Below, in pieces: positions 7,208-15,255 of a stretch of DNA of 64,000 bases. Under the pieces are notes generated by a model. That model saw nothing but the letters and a program-made list of their open reading frames with translations. It had not been told where the DNA came from and did no database searches. Source of the stretch: Pseudomonas akapageensis. GTDB lineage: Bacteria > Pseudomonadota > Gammaproteobacteria > Pseudomonadales > Pseudomonadaceae. The position numbers and the translations under genes are program-made. Each line of letters starts with the position of its first letter. Position 1 is the stretch's first letter. The stretch spans positions 26,676-90,675 of the forward strand of contig NZ_VXCP01000044.1 in assembly GCF_011355085.1 (NCBI RefSeq). The letters run 5' to 3'.

Positions 7208-8308
7208 TCAGCTTGCAGTGGCGCTCGATTCAGCCAGCGTCGGGTAGTCGATGTAGCCTGCCGAGCCCCCGCCATAGAGGGTGGCGGGATTGAAGGCGGA
7301 CAATGGCGCGCCGCTCTTGAGGCGCTCCACCAGATCCGGGTTGCCAATGAACGGGCGACCGAATGCGATCAGATCAGCCTGGTCTTCGGCGAGCCGCGAT
7401 GTCGCCAGGTCCAGGTCATAGCCGTTGTTGGCGATGTAGGTGTTTTTGAAGCGGTGGCGCAGGGCGCCGAAATCGAATTGCGCCACGTCACGCGGGCCAC
7501 CCGTCGCGCCTTCGACGACGTGCAGATAAACGACGCCGAGGGCGTCGAGTTGATCGACCACGTAATCGAATTGCGCCTGCGGATCGCTGCTGGAAACACC
7601 ATTGGCTGGCGAGACGGGCGACAAGCGCACACCGGTGCGATCCGCACCGATTTCCTTGACGACGGCCGCCGTCACCTCGAGCAACAGACGCGCACGATTT
7701 TTAATCGAACCGCCATAAGCATCGGTGCGCAAGTTGGCGCTGTCCTTGAGGAATTGATCCAACAAATAGCCGTTTGCGCCGTGAATCTCCACGCCATCGA
7801 ACCCGGCGGCGACAGCATTTGCCGCGGCCTGGCGGAAATCGGCGACGATCCCCGGTAATTCGCTGATGTCCAGTGCGCGCGGCTCGGAGACGTCTTCAAA
7901 GCGGTTGTTGACGAATACTTTTGTGGCGGCTCGCAGTGCAGAAGGGGCCACAGGGGCGGCGCCGTTTTCTTGCAGATCAACGTGCGACACGCGGCCGACA
8001 TGCCACAGTTGCAGAAAGATTTTTCCGCCCTTGGAATGGACGGCATCGGTCACTGTGCGCCAGCCGTCTATCTGCGCCTGCGTGTAGATCCCGGGGGTGT
8101 CCTGATAGCCCTGGCCCTGTTGGGAAATCTGCGTGGCTTCACTGATTAGCAAGCCTGCGCTAGCGCGTTGGCTGTAATGGGTGGCCGCGAACTCGCTGGG
8201 TACAAAGCCTTCGCCTGCGCGGTTGCGCGTCAGCGGCGCGAGGACGACACGGTTCGACAGCGTGAGGGTACCAAGCGCGTAAGGGGTGAACAGATTCTGG
8301 TCGGTCAT
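7208..8308 (-). CDS. Old Yellow Enzyme family NADH:flavin oxidoreductase (NemA-like)
   Basis: 366-residue FMN enzyme that reduces activated alkenes, nitro compounds or maleimides. The N-terminal barrel strand reads NRVVLAPLTRNRA. LQLWHVGRVSH contributes flavin contacts. FDGVEIHGANGYLLDQFLKD holds the His-x-x-Asn substrate pair. LIAFGRPFIGNPDLVERL forms the phosphate site. The length is standard. A GGAAG site lies before the ATG. It heads an operon with the SDR gene. A dyad TTGAT-N4-ATCAA lies about 90 bases upstream. NemA homologues are usually controlled by TetR or HxlR repressors; a NemR-like regulator lies at 2154, but linkage is inferred. Confidence 0.92.
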   Translation of the reverse strand: MTDQNLFTPYALGTLTLSNRVVLAPLTRNRAGEGFVPSEFAATHYSQRASAGLLISEATQISQQGQGYQDTPGIYTQAQIDGWRTVTDAVHSKGGKIFLQLWHVGRVSHVDLQENGAAPVAPSALRAATKVFVNNRFEDVSEPRALDISELPGIVADFRQAAANAVAAGFDGVEIHGANGYLLDQFLKDSANLRTDAYGGSIKNRARLLLEVTAAVVKEIGADRTGVRLSPVSPANGVSSSDPQAQFDYVVDQLDALGVVYLHVVEGATGGPRDVAQFDFGALRHRFKNTYIANNGYDLDLATSRLAEDQADLIAFGRPFIGNPDLVERLKSGAPLSAFNPATLYGGGSAGYIDYPTLAESSATAS

Positions 8309-8391
8309 CTGGTATGTCTTCCGTGCCTGTTGATGGAGGTCGGTTGTGCGTGCAATTAGGATGATGATCGAAATCTAAACTGTCAACGGTT

Positions 8392-8405
8392 TTGATTATG
8401 ATCAA
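8392..8405. promoter_or_regulatory. dyad upstream of the OYE gene
   Basis: TTGAT-TATG-ATCAA is a perfect 5-base dyad inside an AT-rich stretch that also has a GTCAAC half. It sits in the promoter region of the OYE-SDR operon and is a candidate operator. The divergent gene that might have shared it is now only the UDG remnant. Confidence 0.35.
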
Positions 8406-8447
8406 CATCTATGTATCATTGGGCGCATGATTTCCCAGTGGACATGA

Positions 8448-8978
8448 GGTATTGCACGTGAGAGTGGCGGGGTCGATGCGGACCTGTTGTTCCTGCTTGA
8501 GAAGCCAGGCCCTATGACTTCCCCGACATCGAAGGTAGTCGGCTCGGGCATCATCTCCCGCAACAATGATGACCCAACTGCGAAGGCCATCTTTACCTTC
8601 ATGGTGCTGGCCGGGATCGCGTGTAGGAGAGTGGTGTTGTGGAATGTCATCCCAGGATGGAACGGCACGCTCAAGATCAGTGCCGCCGAGCGGCGCGCTG
8701 GGTTCGAGAACTTAGCTGAGTTGCTCAAGTTATTGCCGAATTTGAAAGCTGTGGTGCTGGTAGGCGGCCAGGCGGGCAGGGCTGCAAAGCAAATGCGGGC
8801 TATGAACCTTAGGGTGTTCACCTTTGCGCATCCATCCGCGAGAGTCAGGAACCGGTACCGGCCGATGTGGGACCGGATACCTTGCAGCGGGCAGAGGCCG
8901 GCGGCGTCAAACAGGCTGTTGATTGCCCAGCAAACGTATCGGCCTGGTCCCATTCCCCCTGACACTGGTCGGCATTGA
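8448..8978 (+). pseudogene. 5'-truncated uracil-DNA glycosylase-like gene
   Basis: The open frame after a stop at 8445 reads SGGVDADLLFLLEKPGPMTS, then GSGIISRNNDDPTAKAIF, VVLWNVIPGWNGT, KAVVLVGGQAGRAAKQM and FAHPSARVRNRYRPMW. This matches UDG-superfamily proteins with 'GFISRNNDDPTA' and 'HPSP' motifs. The first ~40 residues are missing and there is no convincing start codon or ribosome site. A TTG at 8487 is the only internal option. The HPS motif is kept. I regard it as a remnant. Confidence 0.6.
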
Positions 8979-9064
8979 TATGTTGTGGGCCGGGCCGGAT
9001 ATCCCGAACCGGCTGGCAAGGACATGCACTAGCTTCCGTGACTCAGCTGCCTAACCGCCGATGT

Positions 9065-9607
9065 TCATTCCGCCCCTGCCAGCGCGAACAGGTACTGCTC
9101 AAGGGGCTTATCGCTGCCGGGCAACTGTAGGGCCAGAATGCGGACTAACTCAGCGCAGTGAGTCTGGAAAAATTCCCCTGCAACGCCATCCAGGTCGCCA
9201 CCTGCAGATCGAACATGCACATCGATCAGCGATTGCCGGATGGATATCAGGAAGGCAGGGCCATCTATATCCCGATGATTGACGCTCAGTGTCCACTGTA
9301 CACCTGGCTGTCGATTCAACTGGCGGACCATTTTTTCCAGGTAGTGCTGATCCTCATCCGTGATCGGGTCGCTCCATAGGCCGATACCGACGATGATCTT
9401 AGGGATGCCGGCGGTCACGGGCCTGATGTACTCAAAAATTTCCCCGGCGACGACCCCACTCCAGAGCACAAGGCGGGCATCGCTGGGCTTGTAGCCAATG
9501 TTGCATAAGGACCAGCCAAAGAAGTTCGAATAGGTGAAGTGACCGCTACTCCCACCGTGAGGGGACTTGATGTGACGTAGGTCCACCTGTTGCAGAGCCA
9601 GCTTCAA
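9065..9607 (-). CDS. hypothetical protein, possibly 5'-truncated
   Basis: 180-residue ORF that I do not recognise. It reads like a real soluble protein (balanced composition, e.g. FTYSNFFGWSLCNIGYKPSD and PKIIVGIGLWSDPITDEDQ). The only start is TTG at 9607, and an in-frame TAG lies seven codons upstream, so the N-terminus may have been lost. No partner gene is adjacent. It lies in the decayed accessory region between the UDG remnant and the recombinase. Confidence 0.4.
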   Translation of the reverse strand: MKLALQQVDLRHIKSPHGGSSGHFTYSNFFGWSLCNIGYKPSDARLVLWSGVVAGEIFEYIRPVTAGIPKIIVGIGLWSDPITDEDQHYLEKMVRQLNRQPGVQWTLSVNHRDIDGPAFLISIRQSLIDVHVRSAGGDLDGVAGEFFQTHCAELVRILALQLPGSDKPLEQYLFALAGAE

Positions 9608-9944
9608 GCGGTTTTCCGCAATCTACTCCGCGACAGAATCAAAAAGCTGGGGGGTGGAAGCTGATGTATCTCTCTTTGCGCACCTTAGCCGTCGGCGGTT
9701 GGAGGCTATCTTGCGCGCATGAAAAGCCGCATCGAGGAGGTTGCCAATCCGAATGGCCAAACTAGTAGCTAGAATCGTGCCCCCGGGAACAGCTTGTTGA
9801 GCTTCAAACCGTTGCCCGCGAGGTACCCGGTAGGGCGCTAAACGCGCATGAGCCGATCCTTTCATACCTGTCTGGGTTCTGTCATTTGGGGTATCGAAGC
9901 GGAGCTTCGGATTAGGATTTCTCACTTGGCTGTAGCAGCCAACA

Positions 9945-9971
9945 AAAAGCCCGCATGGGGGCGGGCTATTT
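9945..9971 (-). terminator. minus-strand rho-independent terminator
   Basis: Read on the minus strand: AGCCCGC, a short loop, GCGGGCT, then TTTTTG. It suits the small minus-strand gene at 10104-10310 lying about 130 bases upstream. Confidence 0.6.
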
Positions 9972-10103
9972 GTGCTGAAGGAGAGGGGAAATCCTTTGGC
10001 AGGAGGCAGTTTAGGCCAGACGGAGAAGAGTGCAAGGTGGATATGAAAAGCTCGGCGTTGAACCGTGCTTACTGTTCAAATCAAGTTGTAATGCGCAGGG
10101 CTA

Positions 10104-10310
10104 TCAGTCGTTCATCAGCTCCGCAATCCCGCGAGTGATATGCTCCAGGTTATTGTCGAGGGTGGCCAGGGCTCCGCGAACATTGTTGGCTACAATGGGG
10201 GAACCATGGTCGTCGCCCCAAAGAGCAATCTCTTCGACGGCCGCGGCCATCGCCAGCTGGTTCTCGTTAAACCGATAGAGCAGGGCAGGGATGAGTTCGT
10301 TGGTTGGCAT
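10104..10310 (-). CDS. conserved small protein, function unknown
   Basis: 68-residue protein beginning MPTNELIPALLYRFNENQLA and containing EEIALWGDDHGS. I have seen proteins of this style in many Pseudomonas genomes, but no function is known to me. It looks all-helical and soluble, without cysteines. GGAGGAGTAAGCTT precedes the ATG, a strong ribosome site. A terminator lies downstream. Confidence 0.65.
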   Translation of the reverse strand: MPTNELIPALLYRFNENQLAMAAAVEEIALWGDDHGSPIVANNVRGALATLDNNLEHITRGIAELMND

Positions 10311-10469
10311 AAGCTTACTCCTCCGTTGAGTGAGGAAAGCTTAGCATCAGGCAAGAAAAAGCCCGCACGTGAAGGGATATGGGGGTATCACCAAAGGAGC
10401 AGGTTAAATCTGCACCACAGATGTGAGGTCCAGGTGAACGGGATGCCCGAGAAACGAAAAAACCATAGG

Positions 10470-11762
10470 CTACCTACGCATTTTGAGTCCTTTGACGGAG
10501 CGAGCTCTTTGCTCATCAAGACTGTTGTAGTAGGTGTTCTGTGTTGTGCTGAGGCTGTTATGGCGCAAATCCGCTTGTAGGTCCTTCATGTCACGAAGCG
10601 GCGCGTCAAACGTGGCAGCAGTATGGCGAAGCCAGTGTAGGGATGCTGAACGAAGCTGGTCGATTTCATCTTCACTCCAACCTTCACTCTGCATACGTTG
10701 CAGTGCCCGATCAAACACTGCTTGAAGAAGCGATCTTACGTGTCGATCAGATAGTCCACCGCGTCCTTTAAGTGTAGCAATCAACGGCGTTTTTTCTTGT
10801 GGTGAGGGCAGGGGAGACAGCGCCAGTGATCGGCGATAACGTACGAGATACTCCTGGATGTACTCGTCCCGCACACTGATCTTGGCTGCTTTGTTACCTT
10901 TGCCGACTACGTGAAACCACCAGTTACCCGTCGTGTCTCGCCGCATATCTCCCATGGTCGGGCGCCAGTTGTCACGGCCGACTAGATCAGACACTCGGAG
11001 GTACATCGCGAAGAGCGTGGCCACGACAAACAGTGTTCGCTCATGGCGAACATCTTCGTCAGCCATCTGTTCTGCTGTGTCGATAACAAAACTCCACTGC
11101 ACCTCAGTGAGCGATCGAGACGCGACGTCCAATATGTTCCGCTGCTTATAAATTGACTTCTGCTTGATGGCGCGGAACGGGTTAGCCTCTGTAAGGCCTT
11201 CATCCATTGCGTGCTGAAAGAAACTACCGCAGACAGCGAAGACCTGAGCCACCGAGCCCTGGGCCATATGGTAAGTACGTGAGGAGAGATCACTGATCGC
11301 CTCATTCGCAAGCTTGCGCTCCCGTTTTGAAACGGTACTACTGAACGGCCGCCAATCAGGATTAACCACGTACTCATCCGACTCAAGACGCTTCCGGCCA
11401 CCGATGCGCTTGAACCTTGATTTGACTACAGGACCAACCCAATCCACTGGCGGGTTAAGGCAAAACTCCATAAATTGCTCTGCATTAGAGCGGCGCAGAT
11501 CCAGCAACGGTTTACGCGCCACAATCAGCGACCAAAGCAACAGGCGCTCGACGTGCGTCCTGAAAGAATTGAAGGTTGACTGATTGCCTGCGTATGACTT
11601 TAGGAAACTACGCACAACCATATAGCTGTCAGCGGCGCGACAACTGTCATCAAAGCTCTTGAGATATGCCTGAACAACAGGACGCTCAGTATTGAGCTGG
11701 AGAAAATTGAGTTCATGGAAACACTCAAATGTGTCGAACAGCGGCTGGGGTAGGCGCGACAT
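10470..11762 (-). CDS. tyrosine recombinase / phage-type integrase
   Basis: 430-residue site-specific recombinase. The catalytic domain fills the C-terminal ~200 residues: the first Arg in MYLRVSDLVG, the HxxR box in LHWLRHTAAT, the second His in LRHNSLSTTQ and the nucleophile Tyr in NTYYNS. The N-terminal part is an arm/core-binding domain with 'SYAGNQSTFNSFRTHVERLL'. I prefer the start at 11762 (MSRLPQPLF); an in-frame start at 11810 adds 16 residues without support. It is not beside a tRNA or any recognised phage gene. It resembles stand-alone chromosomal recombinases that sit in genomic islands. Confidence 0.88.
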   Translation of the reverse strand: MSRLPQPLFDTFECFHELNFLQLNTERPVVQAYLKSFDDSCRAADSYMVVRSFLKSYAGNQSTFNSFRTHVERLLLWSLIVARKPLLDLRRSNAEQFMEFCLNPPVDWVGPVVKSRFKRIGGRKRLESDEYVVNPDWRPFSSTVSKRERKLANEAISDLSSRTYHMAQGSVAQVFAVCGSFFQHAMDEGLTEANPFRAIKQKSIYKQRNILDVASRSLTEVQWSFVIDTAEQMADEDVRHERTLFVVATLFAMYLRVSDLVGRDNWRPTMGDMRRDTTGNWWFHVVGKGNKAAKISVRDEYIQEYLVRYRRSLALSPLPSPQEKTPLIATLKGRGGLSDRHVRSLLQAVFDRALQRMQSEGWSEDEIDQLRSASLHWLRHTAATFDAPLRDMKDLQADLRHNSLSTTQNTYYNSLDEQRARSVKGLKMRR

Positions 11763-12884
11763 AAATGGGGCCAATGCGGGATTCGAATGACCGTAGCATG
11801 CGTGCCCCACGCCTTTTATGCAATATCCGGGTCTGACAGTTATCGGATATTACATAAAGAAATTAGACCCTGCTTATCTCACCACTTCAGACGCCGGTGG
11901 TGTGAGTGCAGCCCTTAACCGGTCACACTGGAAGCACAGTGTGTACAGAGCGCCTGTCAGTTAATGGGCGTCAATACCCGGTGCGGATGGACCGTTACGA
12001 GGGTAATGGCAGTGGCTGATAGGCAATCACAGCGCACTGATTGATCCTCAAGCGCAAGTCCAATGCCAATATAGATTCGCCGCGTTAAATATCTGCATAG
12101 ACTCAATGTGTTGAACGGATATGGGTTTGTTGGGATTGAAGGCTCGCGCAGTCGCCGCACAGTTGACGTTTTGGGCGTGCTCCTACGTGAAATGTTTGGG
12201 GGCTAGGCCTGCGTGGTGCCACAGATTTCACGTAGGGACGTGCTATTCATCAAGTCTTATGCAGCTAAGTCGTCTACAACTCGTGCGAGTTCCGAGGGAT
12301 ACAATTGGAACCAATGGGTGGATACCGGGTTCGACGTTGCTGCTATTTGGCGGCTCTGTCGACCACGATCCTGGCCGTCGCAAAGCGGGATGAGACTTCG
12401 GGCAAACAGACGTACAGAAAGTAAATGGTAGATAGCGCGCTGGGCTTAACATTCAGAGAAGTAATCTCTTGATACGGATGCAGCACGGCGGCGACCACCG
12501 ATCAAAGCGGAAGTAATTAACAGATAGTGGTTAGAAGCTGTCTATCAAGCGTTTCCTTCCGAACTTATCCTAAAAATTACTTCGGCGTTCTATGTGGTCC
12601 TAAGGCGAGGGAATTTCGAAATTGAGCATCCTGGGGCGAGGCTGTTCTAAATTTGCGCGTATTCAATGGGGGTGGCCGAGAGTTTCGCGGGGAAAGTCTC
12701 GAATTTCCGCAGTCGTGAGAAAGGGGCTGCGAGCAATCCAAATACATCATTTAACATAATATACATTATGCGTAGTACCGTATCTGTAGCTGTGCCCAGA
12801 GTCTCAGTGGATTCAACGCCACAGATCCTCCATCCTACGGTCTCCAGCCACTGCCCACCAAATCCACTCCAAGCCGTTATCCCA
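11763..12884. other. gene-free stretch of 1.1 kb with inverted repeats
   Basis: I see no credible coding sequence. The short ORFs have odd composition and no ribosome sites. Three inverted repeats are present. AATATCCG (11822-11829) pairs with CGGATATT (11844-11851) close to the recombinase start, a possible operator. CCTACGTGAAAT (12182-12193) pairs with ATTTCACGTAGG (12225-12236). CATAAT-ATAC-ATTATG lies at 12755-12770 in an AT-rich promoter-like patch. The stretch has the look of eroded island DNA. Confidence 0.5.
12182..12236. repeat. 12-base perfect inverted repeat
   Basis: CCTACGTGAAAT and ATTTCACGTAGG are separated by 31 GC-rich bases. No gene flanks it closely. It could be the core of a miniature element or a lost operator/terminator. 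Confidence 0.4.
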
Positions 12885-13055
12885 ATGCAATCGTATATTC
12901 GCTTCGCCACCGCAAACGACGCCGAACTGTTGCCTGCCATCGAACGTTCCGCCGCTCAGGCTTTTCTCGTTGTCACTGATCTTGCGTGGATCGCAGACGG
13001 CGATGTCATGCACTCCGCCCGGTATCATGTATTCATTTCCAAATCCGCATGCTGA
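12885..13055 (+). pseudogene. truncated GNAT acetyltransferase
   Basis: 56-residue ORF starting MQSYIRFATANDAELLPAIE and continuing RSAAQAFLVVTDLAWIADGD, which matches the first ~50 residues of GNAT-family N-acetyltransferases. Homology stops at about 13035 and the frame ends six codons later. The acetyl-CoA-binding motif A (QxxGxG/A) is missing, so the product cannot work. A CATAAT/ATTATG dyad 115 bases upstream may be the old promoter. Confidence 0.6.
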
Positions 13056-13279
13056 GCTGCTGTGGATGCCTGTGATTAGCCGCTGGGACTTCTGAGCGGC
13101 AACTCATGACAGCGACCGCGTCAGCTGAACGCCATTGAGCACGTTCGGATAATCGCAGGCGGTTCCTCTTGGTGAGTCTGAGTCGATCATGTTTCGTATA
13201 GTGATCGAGATTCGAGCACGGCTCGTTCTCCCATGCCGTTCGGCGTTTGTCGGTTGCCATTTCAGGAAGCCAGGGTTAG

Positions 13280-13315
13280 ATTGATTATCAATATGTGGCG
13301 ATATCCAATATCGCC
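13280..13315. promoter_or_regulatory. paired palindromes upstream of the first Xre-RES pair
   Basis: ATTGAT-T-ATCAAT (13280-13292) is a perfect palindrome, and GGCGATAT-CCA-ATATCGCC (13297-13315) is a perfect 8-base dyad. They end 17 bases before the antitoxin ATG and overlap the expected promoter. Autoregulation by the Xre-type antitoxin is the usual arrangement. Confidence 0.6.
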
Positions 13316-13332
13316 AGTTTTGGGAGGCAACC

Positions 13333-14007
13333 ATGAGCCTGATCGCTGAACATGTCGACATCCGATCCACTCTGACGGGCGAAATAAAAGCTGTATCCGC
13401 TCGCCTGAGTGCTGAAAAAGCAAAGCAAGTCGTCGTCATAACCGTGGACCATGCCTCCGATGAAACGCTGGCTGCATTGGGCGAATCACTAGGAGCAGCA
13501 GCCCGCCTCATCACGGACACAATGCTTAAAACCCAGCAAGCCACCGTTGAGCAGATCATTTCGTTGCTGGTGCCCAAAGCGCCTATCCGGCCGGCAGTCT
13601 TCAAGGAAGCTCAGATGCTGGCCAAGGCCAAAAAGACCGTATTGGAGAGCGGTGACTGGCTGTCCGCGGGAGACATTGCAAATCTGGCCGAATTCACCTC
13701 CAGGAATCCCAGCTCGCAACCCAACAAATGGAAGCGTGAAGGACGGATTTTCGCTATCCGTCATAACGGCAGCGACTACTTCCCGATCTATGCCCTGGAC
13801 AAGGACACAGGGTATCGCCCGCTTCCGGCCATGGCCGAGGTACTGAAGAAGTTTGGCGGGAGTAAGGACGGCTGGGGGCTGGCGTTCTGGTTTGCATCAG
13901 TGAATAGCTACCTTGGCGGTAAACGACCCCAAGACCTGCTCAAGACCGGTCCAGCACGCGTAGTAGCTGCAGCTGAGGATGAGGTTGCCGGCGTTACCCA
14001 TGGCTGA
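13333..14007 (+). CDS. Xre/MbcA/ParS-type antitoxin (DUF2384-like)
   Basis: 224-residue partner of a RES-domain toxin. The C-terminus (GWGLAFWFASVNSYLGGKRP, then QDLLKTGPARVVAAAEDE) fits the MbcA/ParS toxin-binding domain that plugs the RES active site. The middle (LSAGDIANLAEFTSRNPSSQ, NKWKREGRIFAIRHNG) could be the DNA-binding segment. It is longer than the usual 130-160 residues, with an extra N-terminal ~90 residues rich in helices. GGGAGGCAACC precedes the ATG. The stop overlaps the toxin start by eight bases. The gene appears intact although its toxin is frameshifted. Confidence 0.75.
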   Translation: MSLIAEHVDIRSTLTGEIKAVSARLSAEKAKQVVVITVDHASDETLAALGESLGAAARLITDTMLKTQQATVEQIISLLVPKAPIRPAVFKEAQMLAKAKKTVLESGDWLSAGDIANLAEFTSRNPSSQPNKWKREGRIFAIRHNGSDYFPIYALDKDTGYRPLPAMAEVLKKFGGSKDGWGLAFWFASVNSYLGGKRPQDLLKTGPARVVAAAEDEVAGVTHG

Positions 14008-14642
14008 ACGATCGCTCCCGCCAGGCCCGACAACCGATCTTCATGTGTCGTACATCACCGTACCGGCCGGTACGGTGATGCATCGCATTCATCTCAACGC
14101 TTACCTGGCAACCCAGTTCAATCCAACAGCCGAGGGAAACGCTCGGTTCAGCCCCATCAAAACCTCCGCCGGCGCCATAATACCGACCCTGTATGCGGGA
14201 TTGCACGGCGATGGAGACGGTCTTCCACGACGTCCCTTTCGTGCCAGGTTTCAAGACTTACCCGAAAAACAGGCTCGGTCGACACCGCCACTCAAGAGTC
14301 GAGATTACGGTTGACCTCAAGTTGGTCGACTTGACGAGCAAGGCGCTCAGGTTGCTCGGGGTTACCAGAGCTCAACTGATTGACACAGAGAAGGATCAGT
14401 ACCCCTTCACTCGCCAATGGGCCGAGGCAATCCACGCCCAACGAGCGGACGCCCATGGCCTCTATTGGGTGTCGCGGCAGGATGACACCGCGGTCGCCAT
14501 CGTGTTGTTTGGCGACAGGGTTCCAGCGGGGGCAATAATTGCGCAAGGAGATGACCGCGGCCTGCTCAATGATGAAGCAGCCTACACGGACCTCATTTCC
14601 CTGGCTGAAAAAATCGGCGTGCTCATAGTTCCAGGCGAGTAA
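14000..14642 (+). pseudogene. RES-domain toxin, inactivated by frameshift
   Basis: The ATG at 14000 overlaps the antitoxin stop. The first frame gives VPAGTVMHRIH, NARFSPIKTSAGAIIPTLYA. At about 14188 the homology jumps by +1 to DCTAMETVFHDVPFVPGFKT and runs to IGVLIVPGE and the stop at 14640-14642. RES toxins are NAD+ phosphorylases, and the expected Arg (MHRIH), Tyr (TLYAG) and Glu (METVFHDV) all survive but in two frames. A small deletion of about 11 bases in the loop after LYAG would explain it. Without frameshifting the product is dead. Confidence 0.72.
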
Positions 14643-15255
14643 CCGACGACTTTCCTATCCGCCTCGTGTTGTGATGGTGCGCTACTGACCCCCTCGCCCT
14701 GGGTCAATGCTGGCCATAAATAATTAACTCAACTAAATGACTATTTAGTTGAGTTAATTAAATGTCTCGCAGCCGGCTCCCTCGCCCACCTCCCATCAGG
14801 GCCTGCTTTCCGGCACGTTGAACGGGCCACGAGAAGTCCCTTGTTCAAGCGATTGCGCCAGACTCGCGCAGCGTTTTGCCGAGCAGACAGTTGTCCTCGG
14901 GACTGTCCTAGGTGGAGTCGTCACTTGACGTTCGACATAGGCCTTCAGCTCATTACCGGAATGCGGCAGTCGCTTGCGCAAAAATGATCAACCGAACCCG
15001 AAGGAGTACAAATGTGCTCTCGCGCCCTCTCCGCCCTCTCAGGTGGTGATTGGGTGCCAAATGCTCTCGCAGGGTGCCGATACCAGGCGTAGCATCGATA
15101 CGATAACTGCTCATCACGCGTCGTTGGACGCGTGACTTCCAACCAAGCCGCATTCACGCGCAAACGCAAGACATATACCGCTTTCACTGTTAGGCCATGC
15201 GACCCTTCGCAGCACAGGGGCCGTGTTCTCACACCATCAAAAGCGAGGTGAAAAC
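14643..15255. other. gene-free stretch of 0.6 kb with strong palindromes
   Basis: No supported gene. It contains the 40-base palindrome at 14721-14760 and a perfect 9-base dyad TCACGCGTC/GACGCGTGA at 15114-15135 that lacks a T-run. A minus-strand ORF from 14981 (MRKRLPHSGNELKAYVERQ) lies just downstream of the large palindrome, but it resembles nothing I know. The segment marks the boundary between the decayed region and the better-kept genome starting at fdhA. Confidence 0.45.
14721..14760. repeat. 40-base perfect palindrome (18-base arms, 4-base loop)
   Basis: TAATTAACTCAACTAAAT (14721-14738), GACT, and ATTTAGTTGAGTTAATTA (14743-14760) match without error. It is AT-rich in a GC-rich setting and is not followed by a T-run. 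A dimeric or tetrameric repressor operator whose gene was lost, or a cruciform-forming element, are the options. Confidence 0.8.

Noticed and set aside
11776..11800. GGATTCGAAT near the recombinase start, resembling a tRNA T-loop
   Set aside because: No acceptor stem, anticodon arm or D-arm can be built around it; it lies in or next to the recombinase 5' end and is probably chance.
9945..12000. Prophage remnant around the recombinase
   Set aside because: Apart from the recombinase there is no terminase, portal, capsid, tail, lysis or repressor sequence, so a prophage call is not supported.
14721..14760. The 40-base palindrome as a transcription terminator
   Set aside because: The arms are AT-rich with a short loop and no poly-T follows on either strand.
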